Origin: Sternotherus odoratus
Taxonomy: Eukaryota > Chordata > Testudines > Kinosternidae
DNA: 64,000 nucleotides
Assembly (NCBI GenBank): GCA_032164245.1
Contig: JAVMKO010000003.1
Location: 132,282,924-132,346,923 of the forward strand
Direction: 5' to 3'
The position numbers were made by a program, and so were the translations under genes. Shown in pieces: positions 1-11,150 of this stretch (position 1 is its first letter; the number at the start of each line of letters is the position of its first letter). Under the pieces are notes generated by a model. The model was not told the DNA's origin and ran no database searches. It saw nothing but the letters and a program-made list of their open reading frames with translations.

Positions 1-1876
1 GAAACTTTATAGCAATATTTTATCCATATGTACTTGCCCGTAGTGTGGGTCAGCAAGTGGGGAAACCCAGGATTAGATCCTTGGAAGCTGCTAGAAAATA
101 AAATTTTTAATTTATACCTAAATTATCTAAGTATTAGAGAAGATCCATATCATTTCAGAATGACCTTGATGTTAGGACACATTGATATTTTAGGTGATGT
201 TCTTTTAATTTTTGCAAATTTGTGACATTAGTTATGGTTCAGTACCAGTATCAAGATCATTAGTATTAAGTTAAATACTCCTGGATCCACAGGACGGTAA
301 TTGCAGTCGATTTTCTAACTATTTATCTGCAAGTTTTATTTTTAGTTTGCCATCATTTTAGACTCCTCTGGCCAAATTTTGTCTTCACTTACACTGTGAC
401 AAGTCCACCGCTAGCGCAAAATTTGTTCACTCTGTCCCTGGCCCCTACATTAAGTCTGGAATCTACACTTTCATAAAGCAGTTAATCGAAAGGCTGGAAT
501 GAGGAAATCATTGCCATCTGTACGGAGGCTTTGCTCACTTTGTGTTGGGTTGCAATGTGCTTTTCCTAAGTGAATAAGACCCATCATGAACCATCTAAAA
601 TCTTTGTTTCCTAGTCTTTAAAAGATCTTCTTTTTGCTATGCCCTAATGAGTATGCAATCATAAAATAAATCTAAGGAGAAGATACAATGAATTAAAAGC
701 CAGAGTCTGTTGAAATAAAGGGTACAGATCTTGCAACAGTTCTAAAAATAGTATATTTCCTGAAGGAGGAAGAGAGGGAAGCCTGGGTAGATTAAACCAC
801 CACAATATATTAGTAATAATTGACATACAATAATTTTAGAGTTACTATCATCCAAAAAAAGATAGTGTATACTCATGATCTTTACTGATAAACACATATA
901 AACAGCAGCTTTCATATAATATAAAATACTCAAAATGCAACATCCATCTGTTTTCACAGGAAATAATATGCAGTTTTCATATTTGTAACCTAACATCTCT
1001 CTCTCTCACCACACACATTTTAGACAAAGAAAATGTGCTTAAAAAAAGCAGAGCAAAGAGGACGGAATTCTGGTAATGCTGATTGCTGAAGAGAAAATAG
1101 AGAATACATTAGGAATGCCTTCATATTCTTTAATTCTCTCCCTCCCCCTGCCCCAATCCCTCGACCCAACCTAGGCTATTACACACATGAGGACACACAT
1201 CTTCAATCATTTCATATCCACTACAGCACTTCAGAAGCCATACTTCACCCTCTTGCCTTTCAGCACCATATATAAACAGCACACATATTCCCTCCAGGCA
1301 GTGCAGAACTCTCTCTCTCTCCTTTCTCAACAAGAATCACACACAGCAGCCACATGCTATCATCCACAGGGTTCAGTCAAGGTCACTTACATGACCTTAG
1401 GGCTTCTTCCTTTTGTCTGCCTCAGGAAATGTGCCATTGCATTTAGTTGAGGAACGCCTCTTAGGCATTCTTCTGCCTCTTGGAGATGTCTTCTTCTGAA
1501 GGGGGGCAGAAAGTAGGGAATTCTCCGTTAATTATGTATTTTCCCCCATTTCTATGTCAAATAATTATCATACATCTAGTACTTTGCCCTAAAATTCAAA
1601 TCACATTCATCTTCATATATCTTAATAATATTATTCATTTTATCTATTGCATGATTATATATAAAAGGAGTCACTGGCTTGTTTTGTAACATGTCCAATG
1701 TGTTATATTAGCAGTACAGTCCTTATAAGCTACTGTCTTCAGGGTTTCTCTGATAATCATGACTTCAAAGGGACTATAAAATAAATACAATCCTGACAAA
1801 GTTTTCTTTCTTTAATTCGAGTCTGAAATTAGCCCTCATGAAAGTTATGAGTTAATAGCACTGATGAACCTGGGAG
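1..1876. other. AT-rich non-coding DNA, no gene seen
   Basis: No recognisable exon, RNA gene or mobile element is visible. Open frames are short and lack any familiar motif. Short (CT)n runs occur near 995-1010 and 1310-1325. The stretch is most likely intergenic or intronic DNA. Confidence 0.6.
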
Positions 1877-2110
1877 GTGGGGGGATAGCTCAGTGGTTTG
1901 AGCATTGGCCTGCTAAACCCAGGGTTGTGAGTTCAATCCTTGAGGGGGCCATTTAGGGATCTGGGGCAAAAAATCTGTCAGGGGACAGTACTCAATTCTG
2001 CTAGTGTAGGCAGGCGGATCCTGCTAGTGTAGGCAGGGGACTGGACTCGATGACCTTCAAGGTCTTTCCAGTTCTAGGAGATTGGTATATCTCCATTTAT
2101 TTTATTTTTA
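1877..2110 (+). mobile_element. tRNA-derived SINE (tortoise Pol III/SINE type)
   Basis: The head is tRNA-like. An A-box-like TAGCTCAGTGG lies at about 1886 and a B-box-like GGTTGTGAGTTCAATCC at about 1923, the internal promoter elements RNA polymerase III would use. After a unique middle, the tail (about 2040-2080) reads GGACTGGACTCGATGACC and resembles the 3' end of CR1 LINEs. This fits the known model that turtle SINEs borrow CR1 reverse transcriptase (family knowledge, not shown here). A CTGCTAGTGTAGGCAGG segment occurs twice in tandem at about 1998-2038, which looks like an internal duplication. A TATCTCCATTTATTTTATT-like AT-rich tail follows. This is a retroposed copy, not a functional tRNA gene. 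Confidence 0.88.
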
Positions 2111-2195
2111 TAATTTTATTTTAACCAAGTACTGTGAAAGTTTTTCAATAGAAGCTTTCCTGGTACACCTTTATCCAGTGACCACAATACCCCCA

Positions 2196-3767
2196 TGTAA
2201 CAGGGTATCTTGGCCTTTAAGGACAGGCCACAAGTCCAGCACTATCCCCTTACAGTTTCAGCACAGAACCAAGCATTTATATGGGATGTAATTCTCTGAG
2301 GGACCACGGGAATTGCAGGCTACAGTAAGGAATGCTGGGAAAGGATAAAGGGAGATATAGATCTATAAATACACACACGCCGTTTTCTAATAACAGGGAA
2401 GGAAAAGGATGTGTTGTGGTTCTGTCTGCTAAGTGGAAGACTGGAAAAGCCAAAGCTCGGGATCTCACTAGTCAAAGAGCTGGGGAAAGAGCCCAGGATG
2501 TGCTTTGGGAAGAAGTCTGTGAAAGGGTTTGGGGGGAGGCCTAAGAAACAGGCAGACAGAAGATTAAGGAACCCTGGGGAAGTGGAAGTTCTGTGCATGT
2601 TGTTACAGAGCTCTGGGCTGGACTGAACTGTGGGGCTGACAAGAAAGGGTTTCTTGAAGTACTCAAGGAGGCATATGGTTAGGTAAGAGAGTCAGACACA
2701 GCCAAATCCACAGAGGGAAGCTGAGATATTGGCAGAGTGCAGGAAGAGGCACTGCGGATAGAGAGCAAAGAGGGCATGAGTTGTAAACTCAGCTGGGGCT
2801 TTTGAGACATGGCAGGTGGAGGCTTCCCTTCACTCCTGAGGTGTGAAACCGGATTACACATAAACTGGGGCAGCGGCTGCGTCCACACAATGATGGGTAA
2901 GAAATGCCTTTAAACATGTTTACATGCCCCTTTGGAGGGTCCTAAATGCCAATTGCAGTCCCTCCTCTCTCCACTGTGTAATTGCAGAACTAATTTTGAC
3001 TCCATTACTAATCTGGTTACAGATTACAAAACTGAATTCACTTTGGGCCAATGGTGCAGCGGCACCGAGGCTCCCCTACTATAAGCTGAAATCACTAAAG
3101 AGCTGAAATCACTGAGTACTGTGTTAAGTAGTAGGGGGGCCTGAAGATATATTGGTGAGCGACTAGCAGAGAGAAGCGGCTCGCAGGATGGCTACTGGAG
3201 AGGAGCAGCTGGCGGAGAGGAGTGGCTTGCGGTGAAGGCTGCAGCAGAACCTCACAGAGAGGCGGGGCAGTCGGCTGTTGGAGCACGTAAGGTGCCCGTT
3301 TACCTCCCCCCCTCATTTCCACACAGGCTGCGGCGGGGGGCAGGGTGTGTGTGTGTGTAAAAACTCTGCAGATGAACTTTTGAACTCTGGGGCTGCACTG
3401 ACCAGGGACAAAGACTTTGGGGTTGTTGGACTTTTGGGACTTTGGGTGACTTTTGGGCTGCTGTACTCAAGACCAAAGGGAAAGGACATGGCCCAATTTG
3501 CCTGGGGTGGGTTTTTGGGGTTTTTTTTGCTCATGGTTTGTGTTATGAATCCTATTTGTGGTGTTTCCCCAACATAATGCCACATTGCTTCTCTCTGTTA
3601 TTAAAGATTTTTGCTGCACTCAGACTCTGTGCCCGAGAGAGGGGAAGTATTGCCTCTTAGAGGCGCCCAGGGGGGGGTAGTATATTGCATTGTGCTATTG
3701 GAACGGAACCCCTAGATACTGAACCCGGCCCTTGTTGCTGCCAACTCTGATGGGAAGAAGGGTTACA
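2196..3767 (+). mobile_element. Long LTR or LTR-derived block (TGTAAC...GTTACA)
   Basis: The block starts TGTAACAGGG and ends GGGTTACA, so it has the TG...CA ends of LTRs plus a short terminal inverted repeat. Near the 3' end are a TTATTAAAG polyadenylation-like signal (about 3598) and the segments GGAACGGAACCCCTAG and GAACCCGGCCCTTGTTGC, which I recall from a turtle LTR family. No long coding frame is present, so it is a solo LTR or LTR fragment. The 3' end is well supported. The 5' end is less certain because the flanks (CCCCA and TGAAC) do not match as a target duplication under the TG...CA boundaries. The 4 bases CATG occur on both sides if the element is taken as 2198-3765. Confidence 0.62.
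3095..3115. repeat. Short tandem duplication AGCTGAAATCACT
   Basis: The 13-base word AGCTGAAATCACT occurs twice within about 17 bases inside the LTR-like block. It is a small local duplication. Confidence 0.5.
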
Positions 3768-4807
3768 TGAACAAATTTCCAGCTACAACCTGTCCTAAGA
3801 GAAATGTCTGCATTATAGGCATCCCACAATTTCTCTACTTTAAAGGAAGAAGAGAGAGTTGGAAGAATTTTTTCCTCAGAATAAAAAAAAAATAAAAATA
3901 AACCAAATGGATTTTATATCATACAATTTATTTAGAAACAATGTAATCCTCTTTCTTTCAAAGGGACACTAGCTTCCTGAATTCAGGCTTCTGCTATAAT
4001 ATCCACAAATACTGTGACTAACACAGGCTTCCCACCAAATACTACTATAGAAGGAATGGGACTGTGTCCTTTACAAACACATTCACTGGCTTTGCTTGGT
4101 CATCAAAGACTAGAAAACTCATTAATGACATTTTTAAAGTCATATCAAGTGGTTGCTATTTGAAAGTCATCATTGTTGCTTGATTATTAACTAATGGGTA
4201 AACTGTGTGACTGCTCAGAGTCAGATCCACCATTATTGGTACCTATTTTAACCACATGCGTTTATCAAAAATGGGTTACTTTATCAAACTTGTCATCATG
4301 TTGATGCTCAGTTGTAGTTGAAAAACTAATGGATTGGCAATGTCCTTTCCATAGTGTTTGATTTAAAGTTCAAGCCTTTTTAAGTACTGTACATTGTCAT
4401 TAAAATAAAACATTGGGTAGTGTTATCTCCTGGACACCGTATTTTCTACAATATGTTTCATGCTTCATTTACCAGAAATGTATTGAGATTTTTCTGAGCC
4501 AATGTTCAAAGAATAACTTGACATTTTTCATAGCCAAATGACCTGTTTTTGTTATTTTTTTTCTTTCATGAGCACTTGTGACTGCTGTCATGAAGGGTAA
4601 TTTAGGTTTCTTTTATATGTACATATAATGCATATACATAATCTATGTTTACATACATACATAATCTATATAATTTGAAACTGAAAATGTATTTATGGAT
4701 TTATTAAATGCACCCCCATTACTGGTGAAACAGGATTTTAATAGTTTGTTTTTAGTTTTTTTTTAAAGAGCAAGCAGGTGTTACAACTATTGGGTAAGTA
4801 ATAAAAT
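3768..4807. other. AT-rich non-coding DNA
   Basis: No gene is seen. Around 4615-4680 the DNA is built of short ACATA/TATATA words, a low-complexity AT-rich patch. Otherwise there is nothing recognisable. Confidence 0.55.
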
Positions 4808-6115
4808 GTGAACATAAGAACATAAAAATGCACATATTTGGTCATACCAATGGTCCATCTAGCCCAGTATCATGTCTTCCGGCAGTGGCCAATGCCAGAT
4901 GCTTCAGAGGGAATGAACAGAACAGGCAATCATATAGTGATCCATCCTCTGTTGTCCATTCCCAGCTTCTGGCAATCAGAGGCTGTAGACACGCAGAACA
5001 TTGGGTTGCATCATCCTTGACCATCTTGACTAATAAGGCCAATTGATACACCTATTCTCCATGAATTTAGGTAGTTCTTTTATTAACCCTGTTATGGTTT
5101 TGGCCTTCACAATATCCACTAACAATGAATTCCACAGGTTGACTATGTGCTGTGTGAGGAAGTGCTTCCTTTTGTTTGCTGCCTATTAATTACATTGGGT
5201 GACCCCGGGTTCTTATATTATGTGATGGAGTAAATAACACTTCCTTATTCACTTTCTCCACACCAGTCACAATTTTATAGACCTCTATCATATCCGCTGT
5301 GGCAGGGTGGGCCTGACCCAGCCCTGCTGCCTCTTTAAGAGACCAGGGAAGCCTCTGCAAACCTCCCTGCGAGGGAAGGCTAATCAGTCACCTGGGCTAT
5401 AGAGAGCTCAGCGTTATGGGTTGCACCTGGCAGCCTCCTCAGGGGATAAGAGCCTGCCAGGAAGGACGCCCAGTGTGGTGGTGGTGGTAGAGAGAGAGAG
5501 AAAAAAAAAAGCTGAGGCTAGGAGCCTGTAGAGCTGACTGCTTCCAGAGACCATCCAGGTTGAGGGCTGGGGCTCTGCTGAACTGTGTAGAGTTGTATGT
5601 CGGTGGTGGGGTTTGCACTATAAATAAAGAGCACTGTTGGAAGCCACAAAAGAGTCTCCTGCCTGTTGTGACGTGGGGGAAGAGGGGATCTCCTACACTG
5701 CTCTTAGTTGTCTCTTTTTCAAGCGGAAAAGTCCTAGTCATTGTAATCTCTCATACAGAAGCTGTTTCATACCCCAAACCATTTTTGTTGCCTTTCTCCG
5801 TATCTTTTCCAGTCCTAATATATCTTTTTTGAAATGGGGTGACCAGAACAGTCCACAGTATTCAAGATGTGGGCATACCATGGATTTATATAGTGGCATT
5901 AAGATATTTTCTGTCTTATTATCTCTCTCTTTCCTAATGGTTTCTAATACTCTGTTAGCTTTTTTTGACTGCTGCTGCACATTGAGCAGTTTTTTTCAGA
6001 GAACTATCCACAATGACTCCAAGATCTTTCTTGAGTGGTAACAGCTAATTTAGACCCCATCATTTTACATGCATAGTTGGGATTATATTTTTCAATGTGC
6101 ATTACTTTGCATTTA
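4808..6115 (-). mobile_element. CR1 LINE 3' fragment, split by an LTR
   Basis: Read on the minus strand this is the last part of a CR1 non-LTR retrotransposon. It runs from about 6115 to 5702, is interrupted at 5298-5697 by a solo LTR, and resumes from 5297 to 4808. The coding remnant at 5738-5980 shows the CR1 ORF2 C-terminal block, with motifs NKTENILMPLYKSMVCPHLEYC and FWSPHFKKDI. It lies downstream of the reverse-transcriptase catalytic core and is out of frame or stopped elsewhere. The 4812-5060 part matches the CR1 3' UTR pattern, including a GTCCATCTAGCCCAGTAT-like stretch. It is a dead, 5'-truncated copy and is older than the LTR inside it. Confidence 0.9.
5298..5697 (+). mobile_element. 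Solo LTR, family A copy 1
   Basis: The element runs TGTGGCAGGG...CTCCTACA. It is flanked by CCGC (5294-5297) and CTGC (5698-5701), a 4-bp target duplication with one CpG-type C-to-T difference. Removing it restores continuous CR1 sequence across the gap. Inside are a TATA-like GGGATAAGAGCC (about 5445) and a polyadenylation signal ATAAATAAAG (about 5622), in LTR promoter-to-polyA order. Shared blocks such as CACCTGGCAGCCTC and GAGTCTCCTGCCTG link it to 15314-15762 and 52504-52995. No internal retroviral genes are present. Confidence 0.85.
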
Positions 6116-6682
6116 TGTATATTTATGCAGTAGTTATTAGGTACATAGTACACCCACATATATAAAAATGAATTACACTCTAGGGGTTAGTACAGTGAGT
6201 CAATTACATCCCAGTCACATCCCAGCAGGGTATGGTTGAATTGTTTGAGGGGATTAGGATTGCTCCTCTTCCCCAGTCATGGCAGTAGGCCACATATTGA
6301 GTCCCATAAAACACAGCACTACAATATTAGACTGAAATTTAGCCTAAAATATTACTGTAGTAAAGTAGTAAAACGATGAAACTAAAATTATTACTTGAGT
6401 TGAAATCAGTATACTGGAAATTGTTCATTTTCCTATACCTCAGTTATATTTTTAATTGCTCTAGTAGCAAATTGTTTGTATGTTTATGCCTGAATGAACT
6501 TCACTTTAATGTTATATTTTCAGGTTGGTTGAAAGATCCTATGTAAGCTGGTGTTGTGATTGTCAAACACTATATATTCAACAGACCACAGTTTATTTAA
6601 TACTTCCACCTTAGTGGCAGAAGAGTGAATTGCAAGACTTGGGTATAAGTGCAACTCCATTCCCCCCTATACTTTTACTATA
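6116..6682. other. Non-coding DNA, no gene seen
   Basis: AT-rich sequence without a recognisable exon or repeat beyond local low complexity. Confidence 0.5.
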
Positions 6683-6949
6683 TAAGACCTGATCTACACC
6701 TAATACTTAGGTCAAACTAGGTACATCACTCAGGGCTGTGAAAAGTTTCACATGCTGTGCAACGCAGTTAGGTTGTAAGTGTCTACATTACAAGCTTTAT
6801 AATGGCACATCAGCTGCTTTACCCATCCACCTAGTGGTCTCTACAGTGGGGATTAGGTCAATGTAACTGTTGTTCAGGATGTGAAATTTTTCACAACCCT
6901 AAGCAATGCAGCTAGTTTGACCTACATTTTAGGTGTAGACAAGGCCTAA
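6683..6949. mobile_element. Fold-back MITE with long terminal inverted repeats
   Basis: The left end (about 6685-6752) and the right end (about 6878-6948) are reverse complements over roughly 70 bases. The left reads GACCTGATCTACACCTAA and AGGGCTGTGAAAAGTTTCAC; the complement of the right end reads GGCCTTGTCTACACCTAA and AGGGTTGTGAAAAATTTCAC. There is no coding capacity. The GTCTACAC motif near the ends is shared with other short elements in this window. Target duplication is not clear, so the superfamily is unassigned. Confidence 0.78.
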
Positions 6950-8778
6950 ATTGCTTGAGCCACAAATTGGAAGGAGGGAGAGATGTGAAGTCAGTGTCGT
7001 TGCTTGGACTTTGAAGTGAGACTCTATATTTTATAAAGGCCTGTTACCAACACTAAGTATTATATGTTCAAAGTGCTGAAATGCTTCCTTTACTTCAACT
7101 GACTACTGATGTGGAGCCTGGAGTCTAACACAAAGACTTACATGTTTTGACAGCTCTGCCATCTTTCTTGCCTTAAGTTTTCAGTTAGTTACCACTGATG
7201 CAGCCTATGCAATTAATTAAATGACACATTTTGTTTGACTTTTTTCTTGTTGTTGCTCATGAAAAGTGCCAGAATATTGCCTAGGATATGATGCATAGGA
7301 GAAAGACTGAGGAAACAGGTAGACAGACTGGAGTACCCAAGAAGCAGAAGTTCTTAAGGGAGCAAATAAATAAATAGGGATAGAAAAAGAGAAACCCAAA
7401 GCATGATATGTGTATCACCCAATACATTTATTAAGAGAACCATGAGACTACTATTCTACAGTATATCAATTTAGATTTATGCACAAACAGGTTGTGTGAA
7501 GCTGATGAAACTACTCATGTGAGTAAAGCAAGCAGGATTTTGTTCTTTATTCTTTATCAATCCCTGTAGGACCAATAGGAAAAGCCCAGAAGAAGCAAGA
7601 AGAAAAGCAAAAAGGTTGGAATAAGTTGTCTGACAATTTTAATCAATTCATAATTAAATAGTTCACGTTCAAGTCAGCAATCTCCAAGACTACATCGGGT
7701 TTTTTTGACCTGAGAGACCTGTGTTCAAGATCAGAGAGGGGATCCCAAGGCCTCTCTAGCACAATTTAAAGCAGCAGTTCATACTGCCTAAACCACCACA
7801 AATATATCATGCACTCCACAGGAGAATACATAGCAATAGGCATTTTAAGCAAAAGAAATAGCTAGAATTAATTCAATATCATAGTGGGTTTTTGATCTGA
7901 ACTAAAAATATGTCTCAAATGCAAATAGAGAAAAATGATGGGCCTTCACATGATTGACAGCCTTTCAGAATAGAAGTGTTGCTATAATTAAGCAATAATG
8001 TATGACTGAGTGTGCACTATGACAAATTGGAAGCTTGGTTGATTAGATTGAGCATATAAGATGTCAGTATAATTATCACATTTTAATCATTTTCCTCCAT
8101 TTTTTATAACAGCATTGTCTTCAGCCTCATTTGGTGCTTATTAGATTGATATTCTAAGAGGAATTGTACAACATAAAACATGTCCTTTAACAGGATGAAC
8201 TTTAGATAAGACTTTAGGTATGTCTATAAACATTTATAATGATGGCTGTTGTGTCTCTACTTTCTTCCTCATCCTATGTGTCATTTAATGTCAAACTGGA
8301 GCTTCCTTTATCACGATCAAATATTTTAAATTGAACATGTCCTATCTCACTAAGCAGTCACTATGTTTGTTGAACTGTAATAGACAAAACATTTCACATA
8401 GCTAGACTGACGGATGAACTAATGATAGCCATTACAATGACTAACAATGTGCTGAATTAATCATTGATAGAGCTGGGTTTCACTATTTTAATGTGGCTGT
8501 ACTGCAGTGTAGGGCAATTTTTAACAAGAAGATGTTCTGGGTTAGTATCTCAGGAAACAATGAGGTTTTTTAAAGAGCTGTTTTAAAGTGTTTATTTTTA
8601 GACAAATCTACATTTCTACAATTTCTACAATACATGGAATAGCATCTTCATAAATTACCCAGTTGCAAGGAAACTTAGTTCCGACCTGCTGAAGTTATTA
8701 ACACTGGCATGTTCTCATGCCTTTACTCTGTCTCAAATGTCTGAACATCTCTTCACCACCATCAAAATAAGAAAGTGA
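6950..8778. other. AT-rich non-coding DNA, no gene seen
   Basis: Nothing recognisable apart from short homopolymer runs. No open frame here is convincing as an exon. Confidence 0.5.
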
Positions 8779-9262
8779 TATGTGGTCTAGTTGTGGGAGC
8801 ACAAGACTGAGAAGCAGGACTCTGATGGTGTGTCTACACTGCCATTAAAACCCATGGCTGGCCTATGTCGGCTGACTCCGGCTCAGGAGCTCTGGCTAAG
8901 GGACTGTTTTATTGTGGTAATAGATGTGCGGGCTCACGCTGGAGTCTGCGATTTGGAATCCTTCCCCATCATGGGGTCCCAGAACCTGGCCTTCACCCTG
9001 AGCCCAAACATTTACACCGCAATTAAACAGCCCTGTAGTCCGAATACTGCGAGCCTGACTCCGCTGACACAGGCCAGGCACAGATGTTTAAGTCACAGTG
9101 TAGATATATCCCAAGGGTTCCTTTGCCAGTTCCACCACCAACTTGCTATGTTGCCTTGGGCAAGACCCTTAATCTCTCTGTGATTCTGTAAAACCACATT
9201 ATAATGCCTATCTACTGTATCTACAGGGATTTTGTAAAGTTTAATTAATTAGGGACAGATGC
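8779..9262 (+). mobile_element. MIR/CORE-SINE, interrupted by a MITE
   Basis: The first piece (8779-8825) carries a GTGGTCTAGTTGTGGGAGCAC head and the second (9114-9262) carries the MIR-like core ACTTGCTATGTTGCCTTGGG followed by CAAGACCCTTAATCTCTCTG. The two halves are separated by the fold-back element at 8826-9113. MIRs are ancient amniote SINEs, so this copy is an old fossil. Confidence 0.75.
8826..9113. mobile_element. Fold-back MITE inserted in a MIR
   Basis: The termini are inverted copies: TGGTGTGTCTACACTG at the left, and CAGTGTAGATATATCCCA at the right, whose complement reads TGGGATATATCTACACTG. Further inward, GCCCAAACATTTACACCGC and AATTAAACAGCCC on the right mirror GGGACTGTTTTATTGTGG and AGATGTGCGGGCTC on the left, so most of the element folds back on itself. 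A 130-codon open frame crossing it is a chance frame. No clear target duplication was found. Confidence 0.8.
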
Positions 9263-9548
9263 TGCCACTCTAATTCACATTGGATGAAATTCTCACCTGC
9301 GTGGAAGGTCCACACCAGGTCTACACACTACTTAAATCACAATGACTTACAGGGTACATGGGCTTTGTGTGGGCCATCTGCCCCGGGGGTGTATTTCACC
9401 TATAAAGTAGTAATTTACTCCTTGGCTAATCTCATTGAAATCAATAGGACTACTTGTGGAATGAGGTACTACTCAGTGTGAGTAAGGGTGGCTGATCAGA
9501 CCCTTAATATTTGTGAAGCACTTGAAATGTTAAACTGAAATGGGCTAC

Positions 9549-9663
9549 TAGGGTTGCCAACCTTCCAGGATTGCTCTAGGAACTAAAGATTAATCTTTAA
9601 TTAACAATGATGTCATGCGATGAAACCTCCAGGAATATGTCAAACCAAAACTAGCAAAGCCTT
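9549..9663. mobile_element. hAT-like MITE (115 bp) with perfect 8-bp TSD
   Basis: The left terminus is TAGGGTTGCCAACCTTCC; the right terminus is decayed (ACTAGCAAAGCCTT in place of TTGGCAACCCTA). The 8 bases TGGGCTAC occur immediately before (9541-9548) and immediately after (9664-9671). An 8-bp duplication is the hallmark of hAT transposition. There is an internal near-palindrome around AAAGATTAATCTTTAATT (about 9586-9603). It has no coding capacity and would have been moved in trans. Confidence 0.9.
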
Positions 9664-9671
9664 TGGGCTAC

Positions 9672-10836
9672 ACCAATGCAATTTATTAAAAAAGAATTGA
9701 TTATGAGCACTTCGCCAAAGATCCATTAAAAAAAATCTATATATCAGAAAGAATGCTTCCCTTATCTTCTTTAGTACGTATTCAATGAATTGGGATCATT
9801 CTCTCATGCCAAGATATCTAGGTATAGTAAAGTTCATGCTGAAAAGCATAAAACATAGAGCATAAAATCCATTTGCCTCAAACAGTGTTCCACCTGGTAA
9901 TATTCCAAAAACCACAGCCCTACTCATAAACTCACAATTTGGTTTTACCTATAAATGGGTGGCTATTGCAAAAATAAGTTCCACCTTTTCATTTGAATTT
10001 TTAAGTTAACTTGTTTTCACTGAGTTTATTTCTCTTTTGTTTGCTTTCCACAAATGTTCCAGAGCAAGGGTTCACAGGCAGGGCTGTTCACATAACAAAT
10101 TATTTTAAAGCACATTTTGGAAAATATTCACAGAAAGTGAATTTTGAATGCAGAAATGCAAGATTTCACACCATAAACCTGATTCTGAGATATATGCTTT
10201 TCCATTCTTGGAACAGAAATTTACCTTCTGACCTCACTTATACACCTCACAGCTCCCCAAGAGTATATGTCAAAATGTCTATAATCTTCTTTAAGTTCAA
10301 GGTGAAGATGTTATTTTCAGTCTTGGATAATGCTGCCTGTGCAGAATTATCCTGTGCAATTTTTAATACTACTGTTACTACAGCCAATGACCCAGTTACC
10401 AGTAAAACGCATAAAAGCAAGATTTTAGCATTGATTTTTCTCTTGGTCTTCTCTATAGCTTTTACAAACCTGAATTGAACATGCTTTTATCATACTTATA
10501 AGGGCTTGATGTTGGCTCTTAACAGAGATGCCCTAGGTTTATTTAATATTTCAAAAGACTTGATAAAGCCCCTCCCCTGAGCCTCTTAAGGAAACTTAGT
10601 AATCAAAAGGTGAGAGGGAGAGTCCTGTTGGGTTTTAAAAACTGGGTAAGAGATAGGGAGGAAAAGTAGGAATAAATGGCCAGGTTCCAAAATATAAGCA
10701 AGTTAACAGTAGAGTGCTACTGAGTTTAATATTAATGCCAGTGTTGTTCTACAGATTTACTGCATTATCAGTTTAAGGAGTGAGGTGGGAATAAAGGCTG
10801 ACCACACATATTATTTAGGTTAGTCATGACTAAAGT
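9672..10836. other. Non-coding DNA with a 155-codon chance frame
   Basis: An open frame at 10011-10478 on the plus strand is the longest here, but its translation has no familiar domain, lies in AT-rich sequence and starts and ends arbitrarily. I do not call it a gene. Nothing else is recognised. Confidence 0.5.
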
Positions 10837-10968
10837 CATGTCTACACTATAGGCACTGTAATGGCACATCTACAGTGCCATAGCTATGCCATTGTAACCC
10901 CATGGTGTAGACACAGACTACAGTGACAGAAGGGATATTTCTGTCACTGTAGGAACACCTCCTCCTTG
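10837..10968. mobile_element. Fragment of a GTCTACAC-type MITE
   Basis: It begins GTCATGTCTACACTATAG and contains GGTGTAGACACAGACTACAG, followed by a hairpin-forming pair, CAGTGACAGAAGGGATA and TTTCTGTCACTGTAGG (about 10920-10955). This resembles one half of a common turtle MITE. The other half is missing, so the copy is truncated. Confidence 0.6.
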
Positions 10969-10980
10969 TGTATTTATACT

Positions 10981-11150
10981 CAGGTGCAGCATGGTTTAGT
11001 GGTTACAGCACATAGTTAGAAGTCACGACCAGAGACCAAGTCCCAGTTCTGCCAAAGACTTACTGTGTGACCTTGCACAAGTCATTTAATCTCTGTGGGC
11101 CTTATTTTCTGTAAACTGGGGTTAATAATATACACCTTTCTAAAACACTT
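10981..11150 (+). mobile_element. MIR/CORE-SINE, 3' end broken by an LTR
   Basis: The sequence follows the MIR consensus in order: CATGGTTTAGTGGTTACAG, CCAGTTCTGCC, ACTTACTGTGTGACCTTG, CAAGTCATTTAATCTCTGTG, then GTAAACTGGGGTTAATAATA. The LTR at 11151-11931 is inserted at its 3' end. The MIR is therefore the older insertion. Confidence 0.85.

Noticed and set aside
1877..1950. Possible tRNA gene
   Set aside because: The tRNA-like A and B boxes are followed by a SINE body and a CR1-like tail, and no normal cloverleaf end is present; it is a SINE.
10011..10478. 155-codon plus-strand frame
   Set aside because: No recognisable domain and no coding-like composition in AT-rich DNA; probably a chance frame.
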